From positions 2,255,922-2,319,921 of the forward strand of contig NC_092678.1 of NCBI RefSeq assembly GCF_964355755.1: a DNA stretch of 64,000 bases. Direction: 5' to 3'. Positions 50,011-63,500 of this stretch are shown here, piece after piece (the stretch's first letter is position 1; each line of letters begins with the position of its first letter). Both the position numbers and the translations under genes were made by a program. Below the pieces are notes generated by a model. That model was not told the origin of the DNA. It searched no databases and worked only from the letters and a program-made list of their open reading frames with translations. This DNA comes from Antedon mediterranea (Eukaryota > Echinodermata > Crinoidea > Comatulida > Antedonidae).

Positions 50011-50858
50011 CCGTATATTTCGGTGTATAAGTCGCACCTGTGTATAAGACGCACCCCCAACTGAAAGTAAAATATCGGTATTTTTTATATCGTCGATGTA
50101 TAAGACGCACCTTATATTTCATCAAAACAATGTTTTTTCAAATTGTAATCAATATTATTGTGATAATATATTTTGTTATATCTACAACGGCGTCCTTTAT
50201 TTAGGTTTTTTCTTACCTAGGCTCTGCCGCGCCCAGCCTCAACAAGTTCTTTCTTTCTTTCTTTCTTTCGCCGCAACATCGAGTGCATGACCGTGTGTGT
50301 AACACGCACGTGTGTGGGCTAGCCTCGCTCGATCATTTCGAGAGGGCGCACGTTTTCACGGACAATCGTATTCGATTAGTATCTATGTATCCGAGAAGTG
50401 TGTACGCTAGGTCCATGCTATAATCACCTGGAGAATATACTAGTCGAATACCGTACACCATGTGGCCACCAAAAGAAGGGCTTGCGCTTGGGGTACGGCG
50501 ATCGTGCGTATAACTACTGTATAAATAAATACTATTCCAATCGTACGACGTAAACGTTTACAAATGAAATTTTATCGGAGCGCCATAATGAACAAATCTT
50601 TTCATCATATTTAGTATAACATCATGCTAAAATGACTTGAAAACTAGTCCTAGGCTAGGCAGAAGCAGGTTGCCGTTACGTTAGTTAGTTACTGTAGCTA
50701 GGCCTAGCCTACTCAGGCCTAGGAAACGAGGTGACGATAGCCTAGGCCTAGGCACAATCTGTGTGGTGAGGCATTTATGTTCGGTGTATAAGACGCACCC
50801 TTAATTTGGAGGTCAAATTTGCGTGTCAAAAGTGCGACTTATACACCGAAATATACGG
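50011..50858. mobile_element. 848-bp TA-flanked DNA transposon, copy 2, nested in an older repeat
   Basis: It has the same ends, length and interior as copy 1, in the same orientation, again with TA on both sides. Differences include a (tttc)n expansion at about 50247-50270, a CTGTA insertion at 50517 and altered ctaggcc-rich text near 50690-50755. It splits a dispersed repeat whose halves are about 49905-50010 and 50859-50935; the intact version is at 33345-33510. Confidence 0.9.
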
Positions 50859-51206
50859 TACTCATTTCAAAAGATATATTAGGTTTTTAAAGTGCACATG
50901 AGCTAGATGTGTACACTGGACTTACAATACAGTACTTTTCAAATTGGAAGCATAATAACATACAGTCAATGTTAAATATCATCCTATAAGCCTGGGTGTA
51001 CAGCTGTATAGTAGACTTGACCTTGGTAATTAATAACGAACGAATCTATAGGGTTAGCAGTCCTACCACAGGAAGAGGTATACTACGGTACCTTCAGTAA
51101 TAGATATGAAAATTAGCCAATGAATGGCCTTGTTAGACAAGCAACAGGCTAACCCGCTCTGAATGAACTTGCCCGGTGGTGTACAGTAGTAACTAAAATT
51201 TAAATC

Positions 51207-52200
51207 ATCAAGCCCTGGACACGCGTATCAAGCCCTAGACACAAGTGTATATCAAGCCCTGGACACTCGTATCAAGCCCTAGACACAAGTGTATATCAAG
51301 CCCTAGACACAAGTGTATATCAAGCCCTGGACACGCGTATCAAGCCCTAGACACAAGTCTATATCAAGCCCTGGACACTCGTATCAAGCCCTAGACACAA
51401 GTGTATATCAAGCCCTAGACACAAGTGTATATCAAGCCCTGGACACGCGTATCAAGCCCTAGACACAAGTGTATATCAAGCCCTGGACACTCGTATCAAG
51501 CCCTAAACACAAGTGTATATCAAGCCCTAGACACAAGTGTATATCAAGCCCTGGACACAAGTGTATATCAAGCCCTGGACACGCGTATCAAGCCCTGGAC
51601 ACAAGTGTATATCAAGCCCTGGACACGCGTATCAAGCCCTAGACACAAGTGTATATCAAGCTCTGGACACTCGTATAAAGCCCTAGACACAAGTGTATAT
51701 CAAGCCCTGGACACAACTGTATATCAAGCCCTGGACACGCGTATCAAGCCCTAGACACAAGTGTATATCAAGCCCTGGACACAAGTGTATATCAAGCCCT
51801 GGACACGCGTATCAAGCCCTGGACACAAGTGTATATCAAGCCCTGGACACGCGTATCAAGCCCTAGACACAAGTGTATATCAAGCTCTGGACACTCGTAT
51901 AAAGCCCTAGACACAAGTGTATATCAAGCCCTGGACACAACTGTATATCAAGCCCTGGACACGCGTATCAAGCCCTAGACACAAGTGTATATCAAGCCCT
52001 AGACACAAGTGTATATTAAGCCCTGGACACGCGTATCAAGCCCTGGACACAAGTGTATATCAAGCCCTGGACACGCGTATCAAGCCCTGGACACAAGTGT
52101 ATCAAGCCCTGGACACGCGTATCAAGCCCTGGACACAAGTGTATATCAAGCCCAGGACACAAGTGTATATCAAGCCCTGGACACGCATCTCAAACCCTGC
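51207..52200 (+). repeat. Two-length minisatellite (20-bp and 24-bp units interleaved)
   Basis: Units atcaagccctggacacgcgt (or actcgt) and atcaagccctagacacaagtgtat alternate irregularly, about 45 in total. Larger blocks (e.g. around 51630-51760 and 51850-51990) are near-exact duplicates. Long repeat ORFs cross it in several frames and are not genes. Confidence 0.95.
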
Positions 52201-55200
52201 ACCATGGACCCACTACTGTGTGAATCACAACCGTAAATTAGAATATCATCAGTTAAAAAACGTTCAAGTTTAAAGCCAATGGCTTATGTTTAAATTAGAC
52301 AATATCTTGCTCTATAATCAGTCCCTTGATGCAAATCACAATTTCTATTTAAAGAAAACTATAAAAAGTTGTTTACAGGTTTTAAAAGTAAACTGTTTTA
52401 TAGTTGACCAGGTATTCTACACAACAAAACAGTAATCTCAGGGGCTTGTTTACTGGAGAGTAATGTAGTGTCTGGTGTATTGATGAGAGTTGATTGATGG
52501 ATGAGATGCAGAGATAGTAGATACTAGGTCCCTGGTGAGGTGACATTGATCAGTAAACAAAGTAGTACTTCCACTTCTAATCTCTAGACTCAACAACAAA
52601 CAAGACATGTTTTATATAATGGGAAATTTACTTTGCTTGATAGCTTCATTTAAAATGCGACTTGTAGCCAAGTTGGTCGCCTTTAAATGCAGGACACCTG
52701 GTCCTGTTAAACAGACATTCTGCGCATGTAATTCTATGAATGTGTGCAGAATGACTTTCTGACTTGACAGACCAACATGAATTGTGTTTAGACACATGAA
52801 TTGTGTTTTTTCGTAATGTGTAGGTCTTGATATATCCATAATTATTGTTTTACTGTACCAGGGGTTTCCCATAATTTTAGGACGCCAAATAATAACTCCG
52901 ACATAATCCAAGTAATGCGAAAGATAGGACACCAGCTCAGCCCTTCATTCCACAATTTTTAGGCCCTTGGTGCGCCCACGCCCCACCCCACCTATTTCAA
53001 AATCCTGGATCCGCCACTGTATGTACGTGTACATTGTAAAAAGGACTAGCATGTGTAGACTTTTAAAAACATGTCAACAAGTTTCAGGTAGTAGGGCTTC
53101 TACCCTAAGAAATATTGTGATATTGTCTTGCACATTTTCTAAAAATAAAATAATATAAATAAACCTATAAACTGGTATCTAGTAACCCAAACATTCCTCC
53201 TCATTCTAATAATATAAACAGCAATATTTTGCACATGAAATTTGTATTCAGGATTTAACCAGTAAACACTGTATAAACAAAGCCCAAGGGTAGTAGTTAT
53301 TAAAACAGGGAATAAGGTAAACATGTATAATAAACACCAATAAATAATAGGCTAGTAGAAAAATAAACAATGTGAAAGCTATTAAACATTGCTGCATTCA
53401 AACCATTGTAAAACATAAGAAATTTCAATAGATATATTTTTTGTTAATACAGTACTACTGCAACTTCAGTTTAAAATACATGGACAATTTTTACTTTTCA
53501 ATTTTTTAAAAAATACCATAAAAATTGTGCATGCATTTTAAACTGCAATGTATTAACAGATTTTCTTATTTTGATTTTTATATGAATTAGACCAATAAAA
53601 GATGAATTGAATTAATACTATATGTAATCAATATCTACATTAGTTTGACAGGCCCCCTCTACAGTAGGTTGTAGAAAACAATAAACGTGATTATCAATTG
53701 AATTTCCGTTGTTGGCTACTTTTAAGTCAAGCTCAGACAACTTTAACAATACAGCATTTTATAGTGAAAACATTTTCCTCTGGTTTTGATTAGTATATTA
53801 CAGTAGTTTATTGATGTCTTAAAACGTAAATTAAATTTATACTGGTTTACAATTATATTATTTTGATGCATAGTTATCTAAACAAGAGTTAAACAACAGC
53901 AGTCCATCACATCGTTGATCTAATTAAGTCTCATTCTCAATAATGTTCTCACTTTGAGTAGCAAACAATTTATGTTACCATGGTGATGATGATGGGTGAA
54001 GCAGATGTTTACAGGGGCCAACAAACAACACAGTGTCGCTTTATTGATTTCTAGCCAAGCAAATAAACAAAGACTGTAAATTGCTGATAGCTAGAGGATT
54101 CAATGATAACAATTTAGTAGCAAATATAAACAACGCAAAAAGCAGAGCCATTTTAATTCTGTCACTGCCTCCTGATTGTGTTACCAAATGCGGCGGCTGA
54201 CACACTTTCCAAAAAATATAACAAACTTTTAGTACAGTGTATTGTATTTGCTATACAAAACAAAAAACTATAGTCGGTAGATAACATACAGTGCTATAGG
54301 CTCAGAAATATAAAGTATTCAAGCTGATCTACATTACTGTTTAAATACTACTGTAAATAAAAACGAAATTGGTGCATTCAAGATTTTGACGTACTGTAGG
54401 GCGCTGTGGCCTTAAAATTTAAAAAATCATTAAAAATTAAGTGAATACAAGTTTTAAAAGCTTCTATCCAACCTTGTACAGTAATGGCCACTAGGGCACA
54501 ATGCAAAAACGCAATAAGTTGACCAATTACAAGTGGATTATACTTGTTGCCATTGGCTTGTATTGCGCTTATGTTCTTGCGTTGCAAACTAGTAAGAACC
54601 AAGCTTAACGCTTATTTTAAGGTCTTACATGGCAGGAACTCAAGAAACCTCTGGTACTTTTGCTACTACTGTACATCCCTGCAACTACAGTAGTGATGAT
54701 GAAAAACTAATTTATAAATCATAATGCTAGGTTTTTTCAACACTGCAGATAGATATTATACAACTTACTTTAATAATGCCACATGCAGTACTGTAACCTG
54801 TACAAAGATGTTTATAGTTGCGTCATATACCCACAACTTACAATATTTTTTTGGCAATAATAATACAATACAGAAGCCAACAGCCAATAATCTTTAATTA
54901 CTGAAACATTATAAATCTTAACCGTTTTCTTTGCTATGCAATTTGAACATACAATTTCGTTAAACATCCCGTTCTGATTGAACTGGATGTGCAAAACAAC
55001 AACAGGATCTCGTTTTGCCGTTACAGTCCTTCGAGGCGTATCGTTCACAAACCCCAATCCAATTTCCACCCAAGGCCCACTAGGCGAACTTGCTATTTAC
55101 TTCATGGAAATAAACACATCCAGGCAAAAAAATCAACTTAAAAAAAACCCTTTCTCTCAAAGGAGTACTTTGAATTTTAATGGCTCAAAAATGAACCATT

Positions 55201-58200
55201 TAAAATTAGCAAACTGGGCAAAACTCACATAAACAGCATCATTAACGGAAAAATGCACAACATTAAGTAATGTGATCCTATTTGATAAAATGTTTGAAGA
55301 GAATGACATTGCTGATTATGTGAAAATTAAAAGTCATGTGCAAGATGTAACTTAATCTGGGGCTTAACACTTTGAAGGGTAGTGTGTGACCCTTTGGTGA
55401 ACCTACTGTGCAGGGAATATTAAAACCATTTAACAAATTAAATGAATGTTCTATAATTTTTAAATAGATTCATGGCGGTCTACAGTGAATTTACTGTGTA
55501 TGTCATAGCAATTTCATTATTATATTTTAAATCTAATATGAATATGATATGAATGCTACTGTAGGCCCTAGATCAGTTTTGCCTTGCTTAGTGTATTATA
55601 AATATTATCTAATATTACACTTATTTCTAATAAGCGCAAAATAGATGCACAGTTGTCTATTGTAAGTTCATATTACTTAATAAATGAATGATCTAAGATG
55701 CGATATTTATTGCTAGGCCCTTCACAAATAGGATGACAGCTGTGTAGTCATGCCTTTGTTGTGGAAGCTGGGCATATCAATGAGAAACTCAGCAGTCCAT
55801 CTCACTGGGTAAACACCGTCGACTCACACAACAAACCTTAGGTAAACAAATACTCTTATGTTGCTTTCAATTTTCTACTGCGGATCAATTTCATGCATTA
55901 ATTTCATTTTATCTGCGCTAAATTCAATTGTACACACCTTAGCAGTATGGTCTCATCCACACTTAGTACTTTGAAATATAAATGACAAGAAAACGTCATC
56001 GACATACATATTGTTTAGATGAGATGTTCCCTGTCTATTTGGGTCAAACAAAAAAAAACCTATTTTAGAAAACAAGATTTTTAAAATGGGAGAATACATG
56101 GGTCTATGGTACCAATTACAGTACATTTATAATACCATTTCTGTTAAAATGAATTATTTTAGTAAACAGAAATACTTACTGTGTACGGTAATGTTCTACC
56201 ATACATATACTTACTATAGTTTTATACAAATACTAAGGACCGATTTTAGTACAACACAATACTATTTAACTGGACTGGTTTTATAGAGTACTACTGTAAC
56301 TGCAGTGTACAGTACTGTAGGTGTTGAGAAAGTTTCCGGTTTCGGGAGAGTTGACTGTAGTTGATTATCGATAAATTATGACAATTTGTGTATGCAGAGA
56401 GCAAAGCAGAGAAATGCAATCAATATATGTGTATCCTTTAATTCAATTACTCATCATAACATACTGTACAAGCTAGGTGGTCTATACACTGCAATATTCT
56501 TAAGCAAGAAACTACTGTACACATATCATTCAAGTTATATACAGTACAGTATTACCTGGCAAAATACTGGCCAATTGTTAACATTTAATATTAATATTTT
56601 TATAATGTAATTTATTTTTAAAAACCCTTACTGTACTACAGTTGACTACTGTACTGTAATGGGACTGGCATAAAAAGTTACGCTAATTTTGAATTACGGA
56701 TTTGTAAAAAAAATGCTAGTTCTGTTATTATTTTTATGAATTTCTATTTTAAAATTGAAATAACTAATATTTATAATAATATTTATAGATAGCACTGTTA
56801 TACAAATATCCAAAACAAACTAATGTATAAATAACAATATCAATTGTGAGACAATAATATTTTTAAAACAATTCTAATTTGGTACAAATGACTTTTCTCT
56901 GGGTCTGAGAAAATGACACATGACATTTATAAATACTTCTATAGTCTGTCTATCATAATTTTAGGTTTGATAATAATTATCAACAAATTCAAATACTGTT
57001 GAAGATATAAATAGAAATGAAAATAAGCAATTAAACTTTTGACTAAAACACATCATGTGAATGCAATGCAACCAGGGGCAATACTGTACAATTTTAAATT
57101 AATAATTTCAAATGATATTAAAAATAATATTATTTGCTAATGCATAAAATATGTGCACTATAAATACACAGGCAATAAAACTGCCATATTGGTTTTACTA
57201 CTTAAAATATTAATTATGTAAAAATTGAATATGAAGGCATTGTTAATATTAAAATATTAAATTCTCTGATAAGGGAATGATCCATTGGCAGAAAATGAAA
57301 TAAAATCTCAAAGATGAGATTGTTTATTTTGTTATCATCATCATTCCTTGCTACCTGCTAATCCTGGCAAATGAACCATAAACAAATAAAAAGGAATGCG
57401 CTGAACAAAATATTAATCAATAATAATCAAATAAATTAAACAATAATAATTAGTAAGAGGAAAAAATCTTAGCTACAATTAGTCAACTGTTGTAATAATG
57501 ATATTGATACACACGTTTCTTATACTGGCAGACGGTACATTTAGTATCATTTCTGGCAAACTATGTATTTACTATTAATGTAAAAACTGGTTGGTTGGTT
57601 GGTCGCCTCTTACTACTCACGGTGGCCTCTTTGTAGTTTATAATTAAACATTTATTCCAGAACTGATTGTTCTGTATTTGCATTAAATAAAATTACTGTA
57701 AAATAATTGTACCTGTTATATACATGATTTAAGCAAGATCAACTGATAAAAGAAAGAATCCTTCACAAAGTCTAGGCCTAGGCCATCGTGTTATTAATTG
57801 AGTAATCGCGGCCCACATGTAAAACAGTGGCGGACATAAGCACGGTGCACGCCGGTGTGTTTGATAACTTCAGGACGAATCATTTACTGTAATTAGTGGT
57901 TCCTTTATTATAAATCAACGTGCGATATTTTTTTTACAGGAAAGCAGATCATTTATATCTACTCCCCAACCAAGTACTTGGACTGATTAACATCGAAGAT
58001 CCAAAGTGACATATCTTTACAATCGTGCGACCATGCATGCATGTGATATACGTACGTACGTGCATCCACAATAGCAAGGTCCGCATTTATTTCCTATGCA
58101 AATTATTTATTCGGGGCTCTGCGAAAGCCATTGCGGGCCACAAATAACAACAACTACACAAAAATAAAAATCATCAATCGTGTGCACCGGACAGCGTGAA

Positions 58201-58239
58201 AAACAGTTAAATTCGGAATATCGTTATAATATTACTTAC

Positions 58240-58400
58240 CTTATATTTCTACTCAAAGAGATGAGATTGAAAGAGTATTTTCGGGTGAATTTCAGTACAA
58301 TCGCTTGTTATCAGCAGCTCCAGGCTTTGTGTACAGGCCACAACTGGATGTTTCACAATTATAAACAAACTTGAATATCATTCCGCAACGGTATCATGAT
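58240..58400 (-). other. Candidate FOXP 5' non-coding exon
   Basis: A good minus-strand donor (GTAAGTAAT, 58239 downward) follows ctactcaaagag-complement text, and the sequence just upstream is the only plausible promoter-like zone before tafazzin. The right boundary is arbitrary. No protein evidence can test it. Confidence 0.25.
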
Positions 58401-58586
58401 CACAATCTTTTTAAAACGTCTTATGCATTTATTGTTGGTACAGTTTGATAAAATATAAACAATGTAAATTTATATTATCAAATTCTAATTCAAAAAACAT
58501 AGAGAGATTAAAATTAATTAGAAGAAGAAATTGAAGTAGTTCCAACCGAACACATTGTTGTTAAAGGAAGCGCATCGGTCTGATAT

Positions 58587-58594
58587 TGACGTCA
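58587..58594. promoter_or_regulatory. Consensus CRE (TGACGTCA)
   Basis: A perfect palindromic CREB/ATF site about 350 bases upstream of the candidate FOXP leader exon donor, in a locally less AT-rich patch (58555-58645). A TGTAAACAAAC forkhead-type site follows at about 58614. Both are sequence matches only. Confidence 0.35.
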
Positions 58595-58645
58595 CACAGT
58601 TTATACACCTGCTGTGTAAACAAACCACCCCAACCGCTTCTGAGC

Positions 58646-60527
58646 GAATTAACCAACTATTTATTATACTTATGCTAAAAATGTTTTATACACTGAATCT
58701 CAAGCTTAAGTAGCAGTTCAAATAGCAGTAACTGCACTAATGTTACTTGGAATAAAATAAAGTTAAACCATATTAAAACAAATAATTTTTTTTGCTTTTA
58801 AAAAAAAAATAATGAAATTGTTATTATATTTTATGCCGTTATTACATACATTTTATTTGTTTTTATTGTACAAATACAAGATTTGTTTGTATTTATTTAT
58901 TAAACCTAATAGGCCTGATTTATGTTTTGAATTATTTTAATTAAGGTTTAAAACTTTATCGTTAAATATAGTATATTTACTAATGGTATTATACCTCTGA
59001 AAGTACCGAAAAGAATATTTTTTGGACAATAACTTTAAATATTATGCAATGTGTCGAAGTATGTATTTTTTTAATACTATAGTAGGCCTACAAATGCAAC
59101 TCTCAGAATTACTATTTAACTTATATATTTTGCAATAAATTAATCCAATAATAAAATATTTGTTTCATAAGATAAGAGTGCACTGTTTCTTTTTCTTTAG
59201 CTGCCGTAGGCCCACATCTAGTAGGCCTATACTAACTTTCGCGCGCAAACATTTAAGGTTTTTGATGAAGATACATTTCAGTCGTTAGATGGCGCTATAC
59301 AAGAAATTTAAATAAAGTTTCCATTTTATTGGAAACAGGAGAAAGATTTACTGTTAGACATTGCGCCCCTTAAAAAAAAAATCACTTTTCTTTGGAAATA
59401 AGACTCTAAAATTACACTTAACTTAACCACGAAGTCAAAACTTCAAAACTATTTTTGATTGATTGATAATCAGACTATTAGTTAATTAACACTTGTTTAA
59501 ATATAAGGGAATTCCCCATTACATAAGGGTATTCCCCTGATCACCAGCAGGTCCCTGGATTAATTCGCGCGCGCGTTTCCGTTTCTAATCAATGGCGCAT
59601 CTCTCTTGACGACGAAAGCGGATGATACATAACACGTCGTGTGTACGGGACGTGACGGAACGACTACTGAACCTTTTTGTCATTTTATTTATCATTTTTA
59701 GTTCCTAATGTAAGTATGAAACGAAAGAAATTGTCAAGCTTAAACTTATCAATCTGTATTTTAAGTGTTTTGTATTTATCTTGTTTTCCCTGCATATGCT
59801 TGGTTCTCCAAGTAAGCTGTCTGTGACCGAGATGTTTGTTACATTCTTGTTGTTTTTATTTGAAATAAAGTATGATTTTATACAATGGGATAAAGTCATT
59901 TAATTATAATCTAGTATTTTAATTAATATAGTATTTTAATTAATAAAAGTATACATTTCCAAATTAATTTAGGAATAGATTTAATCTGAGTGATATAATA
60001 AAACTGCACTGTAGTTGTCGGTTTTCATGTTGACATGTGGTCCGAAAAAGCTCAAATACGCTGTTCATTGGTCGTTTGTCAACAATACGCTAATGATGAG
60101 GATGACGTGCCACATACAACAGACAGCATGCAGCAGCAGGGAGGGGGAGAGAGAGAAATCGACTTTCTTTTTTATCAATCACTGTTTTTTATTCATACGT
60201 TCGCCAAAGAGGGCGGCAAACACAAATTTAATTCCATCAGAGAGTGGGATTTTTAAAAATTACGGTAAAGTACCTTTTTATTTTTTGTACACGCGCGCAC
60301 CACCACCACCAACCAAGAGAGGTCGCTAAACACAAATTATATTTCATCAGGGGCCGGTGAATTGCACTAGGCCTAGGCTAGGCCTACAGACTATTTTATC
60401 AGTGTAGGCCTAGGCCTATTGGAATCTTCTTTTTTGTAAAGAATTAAACATTATTTAAAATATTATGATACTAGGGAGTGTGTCTGGCATTAGTAATAGC
60501 TAGCAATTGCTTAAAAGTAGGGATATT
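58646..60527. other. Intergenic region and probable tafazzin promoter
   Basis: 58650-59500 is AT-rich with no feature. 59560-59660 is CpG-rich (aattcgcgcgcgcgtttccg; acacgtcgtgtgtacgggac) and is the best promoter candidate for tafazzin. 60366-60420 is a ctaggcctaggc tract like those near the SLC35B4/ZNF277 promoter. ORFs at 60015-60329 are unsupported. Confidence 0.45.
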
Positions 60528-63500
60528 ATGCCTTTGAAGCCAGGCCAGTGGAGATATCCATCCAAACCTGGATTTGTTTGGAAGTTCGGCACGGCGGCGA
60601 CTCATTTTGGAGTTGCTACCCTTTGCAAAGTCTGGTTAAGTACGTAGCCTAGGCTCCTAGCCTAGAGTATTTATTTGCCTTATTTGGGAAGTAATATTAC
60701 ACTGCCTTCACTTAGGCCTATCTAGGCTTAATATCATATGCATTGTTTTTAAATGTTAATAATTAATTATGAATTTATAATAAACTTTTAATTCAAAACA
60801 TTTTTTTTTAAATTTCAGATTGGTTGAACACATTAAAAACTGTAAATCTGACTGCTCTCAATAAAGCGATCAAACATCGGCCACATGACATTCCGCTGAT
60901 TACAGTTTCCAATCACACCTCGTGCCTAGATGATCCTCTTCTATGGGGTAAATATATCGCTTTTATTTCATAACATTTATTTACAAATTCTGACAAAAAA
61001 AAGGATAAGAAAATACAATGCAAGAAGTTAATGATAAAATGTCATGATGAAGAAATACATCTTGTGATGGGCGAACATTAAAAAAGAAAAAAATATGGTT
61101 CCACCAAACTTTTTTTGTGTGTGTTACTTAGGCCTATATCTAATATCTAATTATGTTTAGTTATTGTTTTTTTTTAGGTTGTATGGATTATAAAGATTTG
61201 AGGAACCGAAAGAAGACGAGATGGTATGTGAACAAAAATGTACTACTATAAATACCAACCAAATAGTCAATGATAACTTTAGGGCCAGGGGTCATATAAT
61301 CTATATAAAAATAAATGATTTACATGATATATTTGTTTTGTTTAAAGGGGGCTTCCAGCTAATGAATTGTGCTTTGAGACAACTAGGCACACATATTTCT
61401 TCCACATGGGCAAAGGCCTACCTACAATAAGAGGTAAGTAATTAACATTTAGTTTTGTGGTGTAATATTTAAGTATTCTACCTACTTACTTACTAATTAC
61501 CCTTCATCATTCATATATTTCCATAACACAAGACAACTTACCCCCTCCCCCTGTCTTCACTACACTACCCCTACTGAGTTACCACCTAAACTTTTTATCT
61601 ACCTCTCATATCTACCCCTACCTCTCATATCTACCCCTACCTCATATATTACCCCTATCTCTGATATCTACCCCTACCTCTCATATCTACCCCTACCTCA
61701 TATATTACCCCTATCTCTGATATCTACCCCTACCTCTCATATCTATCCCTACCTCTCATATCTACCCCTACCTCTCATATCTACCCCTACCTCATATATT
61801 ACCCCTATCTCTGATATCTACCCCTACCTCTCATATCTATCCCTACCTCTCATATCTACCCCTACCTCTCATATCTACCCCTACCTCATATATTACCCCT
61901 ATCTCTGATATCTACCCCTACCTCTCATATCTATCCCTACCTCTCATATCTACCCCTACCTCTCATATCTACCCCTACCTCATATATTACCCCTATCTCT
62001 GATATCTACCCCTACCTCTCATATCTATCCCTACCTCTCATATCTACCCCTACCTCTCATATCTACCCCTACCTCATATATTACCCCTATCTCTGATATC
62101 TACCCCTACCTCTCATATCTATCCCTACCTCTCATATCTACCCCTACCTCTCATATCTACCCCTACCTCATATATTACCCCTATCTCTGATATCTACCCC
62201 TACCTCTCATATCTACCCCTACCTCTTATATCTACCCCTACCTCTCATATCTACCCCTACCTCTCATATCCACCCCTACCTCTCATATCTACTCCTACCT
62301 CTCATATCTACCCCTACCTCTCATATCTACTCCTACCTCTCCTATCCACCCCTACCTCTCCTATCCACCCCTACATCTCATATCCACCCCTACCTCTCAT
62401 ATTTACCCCTACCTCTTATATCCACCCCTACCTCTCACATCTACCCCTACCTCTCATATCTACCCCTACTTCATGAGTACACATTTATTTTTACTCAGGT
62501 GATGGGGTGTACCAGAAGGCCCTTGATTTCGGAATAGAAAGGCTCAACTGTGGCGAGTGGCTTCATTTCTTTGCTGAAGGTAATACTAGTGGTAGAATAG
62601 ACATATCAGCTGATTGCATCAGTAGACATTTTCTTTTTATGTAAATTATTTTACTTATGCTCTTCTTGGGCTGGGAGATTTCTTTTCCACTACACGTAAT
62701 CCTTGGCTACAGGCTTGGCTTCCTTACAGGATATCCATGCTAACACTATTCTCACTATAAACCTCTGTTTACACTATCAAACTAGTATGACAAAAAAAGT
62801 GTGATGTGCCTAAATATGGTAGCCATATGCCCAAATATGGTAATGATATGCAACTATACTCTAAGTAATTCTCATGTGGGACTTGAACCTACGACTTCCA
62901 GATCACCTCTAGTTGTTTTTTTCTAATTTTTTTTTTCAGGAAAAGTTAACATGACAAGAGAGTTCATAAGGTTAAAATGGGGTAAGTCTTTATTAAATTT
63001 TTTGCAACATATCAGTCTACAAATATCTTGATTCCTCTAGCCTTGGCTATCAGCTTTCACCAACCCTATCACTGAAATGTTACTCCAGGCTTACGCGAGC
63101 GAGTCAGAAGAGGCTACAAATACTAATTAACATTTCTTTTATAGGAGTTGGTAGGGCTATAATGGAGTGCAATAAAGCACCAATAGTGCTTCCATTTTGG
63201 CATCAGGGAATGGAGAACATATTACCAAACAGAGCACCATATATACCAAGAATCGGGAAAAAGATCACGATAGTTTTTGGTGAGCCAATAGATTTGAAAG
63301 AAATTCTAGAAGGAATGAAGAAACATAATTTAAATCCAGTAAGTAAATTTCATTTTTCATCTTTTTATATATTTCATATATTCATGTTTTATAAGAGCCT
63401 GTATTAAAAGGTGACATGCAATCTGGCCATTGATGACATGCAATCTGGCCATTGATGACATGCAATCTGGCCATTGATGACATGCAATCTGGCCATTGAT

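Larger units (their letters stand above)
45166..58239. other. Probable FOXP 5' intron, 13 kb
   Basis: If the candidate leader exon at 58240 is real, this is one intron. No coding exon was found. It carries two 848-bp transposons, a SINE, minisatellites at 47 and 51 kb, and the densest set of TACWGTA motifs in the window (53.4-57.9 kb). A fragment ending 'cctggatccgccactg' (about 53000-53020) resembles a common dispersed-repeat end. Confidence 0.45.

Noticed and set aside
51425-52273. Plus-strand ORFs of 109 and 118 codons (KPWTRVSSPRHK... repeats)
   Set aside because: They are read-through of the 20/24-bp minisatellite; frames change with unit length and there is no splice or codon-use support.
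52612-52932. 106-codon minus-strand ORF
   Set aside because: Not a recognisable protein, no splice context, low-complexity flanks with a dispersed-repeat end nearby.
58610-58626. Forkhead-type site TGTAAACAAAC near the candidate FOXP promoter as autoregulation
   Set aside because: Such A-rich matches occur many times in this AT-rich window; no conservation data.
60015-60329. Two overlapping ORFs upstream of tafazzin, one with a CSLVVC start vaguely like a THAP domain
   Set aside because: The C-x-H spacing and the AVPTIF signature of THAP are absent, and there are no splice sites in phase.
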